Of a stretch of DNA of 64,000 nucleotides, positions 59,793-64,000 are shown piece by piece. Source of the DNA: JACVRN01 sp036389255 (lineage in GTDB: Bacteria > Acidobacteriota > Blastocatellia > Pyrinomonadales > Pyrinomonadaceae); the NCBI GenBank assembly GCA_036389255.1, contig DASVQI010000023.1, positions 1-64,000 of the forward strand, read 5' to 3'. The translations under genes were made by a program, and so were the position numbers. Each line of letters starts with the position of its first letter. Position 1 is the first letter of the stretch. The notes under the pieces are model-generated. The model searched no databases, was not told where the DNA came from, and was given only the letters and a program-made list of their open reading frames with translations.

Positions 59793-61136
59793 CTACTTCC
59801 ACCTGATGGGGAAGAGAGTGCCGGCCTTCTCCGCATCAATCTTAATCCCGACGCGCGAAAAAGCATTGGCCAGCACAGGGTCTTTACCGGCAGCCATATC
59901 CTCAGCAGTCGGCAGCAGTAGCTCATCAGGCGTCACGCCCGCGCCCTCAAGGCTAACCCCGTCCGACATGATTATGTCGGCATCCGTGATACTTGTGCCG
60001 TAATAGACTACAACATCTGTTCCTATGTGGTGCTCGTAAGACCGGCTGCGCATCACCGCTCCCATCGTGCGGTCTCCTATGACCAAGCCGCGCTTCTCAA
60101 GTTGTATGACCCGCGATAACAGCTCTGCCGCAGACCCGGAACGGCTATCCACAAGCACTATCAATTGTCCCTTGAAAATATTATCCCCACGCGTCTTTGC
60201 CACTAGTGGCTTCGTCTCTTTACGGCGCTTCAGTTCTCCTATTTTAACGTCATGGTCTATCAAATTACCTATCAGGCGGAGCATGGTCTCTTCAGCGCCT
60301 CCGCCGTTTCCGCGCAGGTCAAGTATCAGAGCCTTGCGCTTTCTGACCTTATCCATCATCTCGTCCACGCCGAGCTTGGTCAGGTCGAATTGCGGCATCT
60401 TCCAGACGAACAAATCATCGCCCATCTCATAATAGCGGTGCGCGTTAAGGCGCGCTTCGTTCTGGGCCTCTCTTATCAGGTCTAAGTAGTCCATTGCGCC
60501 CTGAATCCCTACGTCTATGGTTTTCTTCACGGTGCCGACTTTAGCCATGACCTCCATCTCGCGAGGCTCTGCGCCCGGGCTCTGTACGATGACCTTGAGA
60601 CTGGGCTGGGGCCGCAAGGTATAGATAAGGTATTGCAGTATCCAGAGATTCTCGCGTGACGGGCTGAACCCGGCAACTGTCTGAATTAAATCGCCCGGTT
60701 TAAGTCCCTTGGCCTGAGCGTCGCTTCCGGGCTTAACAGCGACTACGAAGCATTTATCGCCAATCATCTGCATCTGCCAGCCGTATTCGACGCTCGCAGC
60801 CCTCGCGGGCGGTAGAAAGAAGGTGTGCGAGTCTTTCAAATCCAGCATCAACTGAGCGATGACGCCGAACATCTGCCCGTTCGTAGTCGCCTTGTCCAGT
60901 TTCTCCCTTGCTGTCTTGAATCGCGCCTCCAAGTCTATGCCGCGAAAGGAAGGGTCATAGTAGTTCTTCTTAATGTCATCTATAGCCGATTCGAGCATGA
61001 TGCGTGCGCGCTCACGATCCTCTTTGGTAAGCTGCGCTTGAGCAGGAGAAAAGCAGCCAAGGGCTAATAGAAAGAAGATTGAGAACGCGCTTAGCAGGTG
61101 CCGCCTTAGAAACGGGCGAGGGTGTTTTGCAAACAT
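59793..61136 (-). CDS. Exported S41-family peptidase with PDZ domain
   Basis: A 447-residue protein. A signal peptide (LLSAFSIFFLLALGCFSPAQAQ) and a helical N-region precede a PDZ domain (GSDAQAKGLKPGDLIQTVAG). The S41 catalytic domain has ALILDLRGNGGGAEETMLRLIGNL and the nucleophile block VDSRSGSAAELLSRVIQLEKRGLVIGDRTMGAVMRS. The usual lysine in the GxxTxGKG motif is replaced (GDRTMGAV), so it may use a different general base. GGAG precedes the ATG. It probably processes envelope proteins. Confidence 0.88.
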   Translation of the reverse strand: MFAKHPRPFLRRHLLSAFSIFFLLALGCFSPAQAQLTKEDRERARIMLESAIDDIKKNYYDPSFRGIDLEARFKTAREKLDKATTNGQMFGVIAQLMLDLKDSHTFFLPPARAASVEYGWQMQMIGDKCFVVAVKPGSDAQAKGLKPGDLIQTVAGFSPSRENLWILQYLIYTLRPQPSLKVIVQSPGAEPREMEVMAKVGTVKKTIDVGIQGAMDYLDLIREAQNEARLNAHRYYEMGDDLFVWKMPQFDLTKLGVDEMMDKVRKRKALILDLRGNGGGAEETMLRLIGNLIDHDVKIGELKRRKETKPLVAKTRGDNIFKGQLIVLVDSRSGSAAELLSRVIQLEKRGLVIGDRTMGAVMRSRSYEHHIGTDVVVYYGTSITDADIIMSDGVSLEGAGVTPDELLLPTAEDMAAGKDPVLANAFSRVGIKIDAEKAGTLFPIRWK

Positions 61137-61305
61137 TATTGAAAGTTCTCCTTAATGCTGTGAAGAGTGAATTGACTGAGCGTATAAGGCTTAAGGTCTG
61201 GCTTATTCAGCGCCGATTTGAAGTTGCCATTTTGCAGGGAAAGCAAGCCGCAGGTCAAGCAGCAATTTCGTTCCAGACACCCGACCTCTTCATGTACACT
61301 AAGCC

Positions 61306-61902
61306 ATGACGTCACGGTTTAATCTATTCGACAACGCGGGGGACGCTCGTGAAACTGCGCGGAATCTTCCGGAGGGCTTGCGCTACCGTAAGGAGCTAAT
61401 CAGCGCGGCTGATGAACGTAAGCTTCTGGCGCATCTGACGGAACTGCCCTTCAGGGAGTTCGAGTTCCACGGCTACACAGGCAAGCGTCGAGTAGTCTCC
61501 TTCGGATGGCACTATGATTTCACCGGACGCCAGCTCCGGAAGGCAGACGACATCCCCGAATATCTGCTCGCGCTCAGGGAGGCGGCCGCCGCGTTCGCTT
61601 CAATGGAACCGTACGATTTGCAGCACGTGCTTGTCATTGAATACGGGCCGGGCGCTGGAATCGGTTGGCACAGAGACAAGATGGTCTTCGGGCAGGTCGT
61701 CGGCCTATCGCTGCTCTCCCCATGTGTGCTGCGCTTCAGGCGAGCTATAGCGAAGAAGAAGTGGGAGCGTGTGAACCTGTTAGCCGAGCCGCGCTCTGCC
61801 TACCACTTGAGCGGGCCAGCGCGTTACGAGTGGGAGCACAGCATTCTGCGAGTAGATACGCTCCGCTATTCAATCACCTTTCGCAACGTGCTTGAAAACT
61901 AA
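61306..61902 (+). CDS. AlkB-like 2-oxoglutarate/Fe(II) oxygenase
   Basis: A 198-residue AlkB-family protein. H122 and D124 in GIGWHRDKMVFG and H178 in YEWEHSI bind iron; R187 and R193 in LRYSITFRNV bind 2-oxoglutarate and stabilise the site. Nucleotide-flipping residues are suggested by RRVVSFGWHYDF. The family demethylates alkylated nucleic acid or proteins; the short form without an N-terminal extension is common in bacteria. Direct repair of alkylated DNA or RNA is the best inference. Confidence 0.87.
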   Translation: MTSRFNLFDNAGDARETARNLPEGLRYRKELISAADERKLLAHLTELPFREFEFHGYTGKRRVVSFGWHYDFTGRQLRKADDIPEYLLALREAAAAFASMEPYDLQHVLVIEYGPGAGIGWHRDKMVFGQVVGLSLLSPCVLRFRRAIAKKKWERVNLLAEPRSAYHLSGPARYEWEHSILRVDTLRYSITFRNVLEN

Positions 61903-61999
61903 GCAGCCCGAGGGCCGTTAAATCCTGCGCTCGGGATAAGTAGAAACAGTCTCGTGAATGGCCCGGAGGCATTGAAGCATCAGAATAATTGATAAATGC

Positions 62000-62030
62000 A
62001 GAAGCGGCCTCTGTGAGTGGCTTTTTTGCT
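62000..62030 (+). terminator. Possible weak terminator after the AlkB-like gene
   Basis: AAGCGGC and GTGGCTT pair with one mismatch and one G-T pair, and are followed by TTTTTTGCTTTT. The stem is short, so the call is tentative. Confidence 0.35.
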
Positions 62031-62072
62031 TTTATGGGCGGAGAATCTTTGCTACAGTAATTACAAATATTT

Positions 62073-62465
62073 ATGCCATACAACCACCTATCAGCCGAGG
62101 AAGAGCGAGTCATCGTCAATAAGGGCACGGAAAGGCCCTATTCCGGCGAGTACGATAAGCTTTTCTCGCCCGGCACCTTTATCTGCCGACGCTGCAACAA
62201 TCCGCTCTATTCCGCAGAAGCCAAATTCAATTCGGGCTGCGGCTGGCCGAGTTTTGACGAAGAGTATCCGGAGAGCGTTGAGCGTCACGTTGATGCGGAC
62301 GGACGACGCATCGAAATACTTTGCGCTCGCTGCCATGCACACTTAGGACACGTCTTCGAGGGCGAAGGCTTTACAGATAAAGACACCCGCCACTGCGTCA
62401 ACTCTCTTTCCATTCGATTCATTCCCGAAGGCAAAGAACTGCCGCCCGTGCTCGACGCTGACTAA
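62073..62465 (+). CDS. msrB: Peptide-methionine (R)-S-oxide reductase
   Basis: A 130-residue MsrB. Two CxxC zinc motifs (C38-C41 and C84-C87), the substrate pocket GCGWPSF (57-61 region) and the catalytic cysteine C108 in RHCVNSLS are all present. The motif HAHLGHVF is also typical. It reduces R-methionine sulfoxide in oxidised proteins. The usual RYCxNS is RHCVNS, a common variant. The protein is cytoplasmic (no signal peptide). Confidence 0.96.
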   Translation: MPYNHLSAEEERVIVNKGTERPYSGEYDKLFSPGTFICRRCNNPLYSAEAKFNSGCGWPSFDEEYPESVERHVDADGRRIEILCARCHAHLGHVFEGEGFTDKDTRHCVNSLSIRFIPEGKELPPVLDAD

Positions 62466-62575
62466 TGCCGGAGTAGGCAGACCGCCAGCCCGGTTCATTA
62501 ACGAATCTACAGGCAGCCACGGAACTGTTATTCCCGGCCACACGGGCGGCGTAGAGAGCTTGCGCGGGGGACTGA

Positions 62576-62902
62576 GCTATATTTATCTCCCTACGCGTAT
62601 CCCCGCCCGGAACCGGAAAGACAACCTTTGCCGAGTCGCTGGCCTTCAGCAGCAACGTGCCGCTAGTTCTGCAATCTCCGAGCGTCCTTACAGTACACGG
62701 CCAAGAGTTGATAGAGGGGCACGCGCGCGCCGTCTTCGAGGCCCTATCAATGCTGACGCAGGCCGTGATAATTCTTGACGAATTCGACCCGGTGATGGCG
62801 CGTCTTGACGGCCCCGGTAGCAACAATCGCGCATTCAGTTTTCTACTCGCCGGAATGCTGCCGAAGCTGCTCAAGCTCAACGATGCTGCGCAGCGCCAGT
62901 AG
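62576..62902 (+). pseudogene. AAA+ ATPase fragment
   Basis: The open stretch encodes PPGTGKTTFAESLAFSSN (Walker A), AVIILDEFDPVMARL (Walker B) and SNNRAFSFLLAGMLPKLLKLND, a sensor/arginine-finger-like block of an AAA+ ATPase. An in-frame TGA at 62573-62575 and the lack of an upstream start show that the N-terminal part is missing, and a stop follows soon after the core. GTG 62657 is the only nearby start and lies after Walker A. It looks like a decayed gene rather than a functional one. Confidence 0.7.
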
Positions 62903-63002
62903 TATCACACGGCCTCCCGACCAGTATGCCTAAACCACACTCGACCATCGTGCTGCTCAATAAATACTTTTCGAGGTGTAATCCGTGATGTAGGATAACG
63001 GC

Positions 63003-63380
63003 ATGACCACATCTGCCCCTTCGCTCTTTGATGACCGCCGTAAATATCCGCGCATTCATATCTCCATTGACGTTGATTGGGGCGAGACACCCGCTTGCAC
63101 ACACAATGGCCGCGTGACGAGTTTGGGCGTCGGCGGCTGCTTCATCCAGACGCCGCTTGAAGTTCTTAAAGGAAAGCCGCTCTTCGTCCGCCTTCTGTTG
63201 GCCCCTGACAGCAGTCGCGTCATTGAAGGCATAGTCTGGGGGCGGGTCGCGTATCATCTGCCTAAAGTAGGATTGGGTGTTGAGTTCAAGAAGTTGCCGC
63301 CGGGGTACGCCAAGCACATCGAGGACTTGGTGGAGTTTTATCTGGGGGGACATCCTGTAGATAGTGCGCAAGGGTTGTGA
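63003..63380 (+). CDS. PilZ-domain protein
   Basis: A 125-residue protein. DRRKYPR (RxxxR) and VTSLGVGGCFI (the D/N-x-S-x-x-G motif, with T instead of D/N) form a PilZ-like fold that can bind cyclic di-GMP. The Thr weakens certainty about nucleotide binding. It precedes the ExbD-like gene by one base on the same strand. Confidence 0.82.
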   Translation: MTTSAPSLFDDRRKYPRIHISIDVDWGETPACTHNGRVTSLGVGGCFIQTPLEVLKGKPLFVRLLLAPDSSRVIEGIVWGRVAYHLPKVGLGVEFKKLPPGYAKHIEDLVEFYLGGHPVDSAQGL

Positions 63381-63381
63381 A

Positions 63382-63822
63382 ATGAGTCGAAGATTCATTC
63401 TTTGGTATCTGTTATGTGGCATCGTTATAGCCGCATCCCCGCACTTTGTCTTATCACAGGAGAGGCCCATTACCGCCCGCGCCGCTACGCCCGCCGACAA
63501 TTCAGCCGTCATCTCCGTTCCCAGAGACGGAGAGTTCTATTTCGGCATGGATAAAATCACTCAAGCCGAGATTCCGGACAAGCTCAAAGGAGCCTTCAAG
63601 GATAAACCACCGGAGGGCAGGGTCGTATACGTCAAAGCTGGTTTGGGCGTGACATATAAGACTGTGGTCTCAGTGATAGATACAATACGAGCGGCGGGAT
63701 TCGATCAGATAGCTCTCGTGACAAACGCCGATTCAGGTTCCGGATTGCGTGCGAAATCTCGTACAAGAGGAGCAGGCAAGGGCAGAAAGGCGCGCGGCAG
63801 ACGGCATACTCGCAGGATATAG
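63382..63822 (+). CDS. ExbD/TolR-like protein, exported, with odd basic C-terminus
   Basis: A 146-residue protein. A signal-type segment (FILWYLLCGIVIAASPHFVLSQ) precedes an ExbD-type periplasmic domain (SVPRDGEFYFGMDKITQAEIPDKLKGAF..., VYVKAGLGVTYKTVVSVIDTIRAAGFDQIALVT). The last 28 residues (from about base 63737) are strongly basic and do not look like ExbD. In another frame the same bases read VRNLVQEEQARAERRAADG..., ending at a TAA near 63907, which looks more natural. A frameshift or a shifted end is possible. ExbD works with ExbB, which is not visible. Confidence 0.7.
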   Translation: MSRRFILWYLLCGIVIAASPHFVLSQERPITARAATPADNSAVISVPRDGEFYFGMDKITQAEIPDKLKGAFKDKPPEGRVVYVKAGLGVTYKTVVSVIDTIRAAGFDQIALVTNADSGSGLRAKSRTRGAGKGRKARGRRHTRRI

Positions 63823-63972
63823 AGCAGATAAAGTTCTAGCCGAGTCAGAAGGAATAAATGGCTCGCTGGGACATGATGTTTATATGGTGCATGCCGAGCC
63901 GTGGTGTTAAGCTATCGAGCAACTCTTTCGTATAGCTGCTCGAAACAACTGTAATAAAGTGGGAACTGCGTC

Positions 63973-64000
63973 ATGAGAAACACCGACAATAGCCACCTGC
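63973..64000 (+). CDS. Possible start of a gene running off the right edge
   Basis: ATG 63973 begins MRNTDNSHL and remains open to the end of the window, with GGGA upstream. Only nine codons are visible, so the call is tentative. Confidence 0.25.

Overview
The window looks like a chromosomal segment of an Acidobacteriota bacterium, probably class Blastocatellia. This placement is by gene content only: two large MacB/FtsX-type permeases of the acidobacterial 'ADOP' type (one with a PadR repressor), a secreted PD40/Calx-beta/DUF4214 protein, M61 and S41 peptidases with PDZ domains, and XRE/DUF2975 pairs. No rRNA, tRNA or CRISPR array was seen.

Region 1 (1-25.4 kb, all on +) is a nonribosomal peptide locus. 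It opens inside an NRPS that ends in a carrier domain. A non-haem Fe/2OG hydroxylase follows, then a CmlA-like diiron beta-hydroxylase, a SyrD-like cyclic peptide exporter, an FtsX-type permease, and a 4565-residue NRPS (C-A-T x4, then TE). An Asp/Glu-racemase-family protein, HtpG and a secreted repeat protein close it. By eye the third and fourth adenylation pockets read as valine and glycine; the first two are unassigned. The C domains of modules 3 and 4 are near-identical and lie exactly 3198 bp apart, a sign of module duplication or gene conversion.

Region 2 (25.7-30.5 kb, +) holds aspartate kinase, a small methyltransferase, a DAP-decarboxylase-like enzyme and dapD, closed by a clear terminator. 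It is a partial aspartate/diaminopimelate/lysine set.

Region 3 (30.5-50 kb) is a mixed housekeeping and regulatory stretch. Several small regulators have readable operators: TetR with UbiB-like kinase, XRE with small membrane proteins, PadR with permease, DUF2975 with XRE, and MocR with a flavin oxidase-like gene. Alpha/beta hydrolases, metallo-beta-lactamase-fold, M61, PEP mutase-like, NIPSNAP and small secreted proteins lie between them.

Region 4 (51.0-54.0 kb) is the most unusual part. Four attC-like recombination sites punctuate three minus-strand genes (membrane protein, unknown protein, amidohydrolase) in exact gene-cassette order. No integron integrase is visible, so this looks like an integrase-less cassette array (CALIN). 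A fifth attC-like site lies at 58.9 kb on the opposite strand. A gene-free 0.5 kb stretch with strong inverted repeats borders the array.

Region 5 (54.4-64 kb) has the giant secreted beta-propeller/Calx-beta protein, a second PhyH-type dioxygenase, an S41 peptidase, an AlkB-like oxygenase, MsrB, an AAA+ ATPase fragment, a PilZ protein and an ExbD-like protein. Start sites were chosen by Shine-Dalgarno spacing where possible. Functions rest on motif reading, not database searches.
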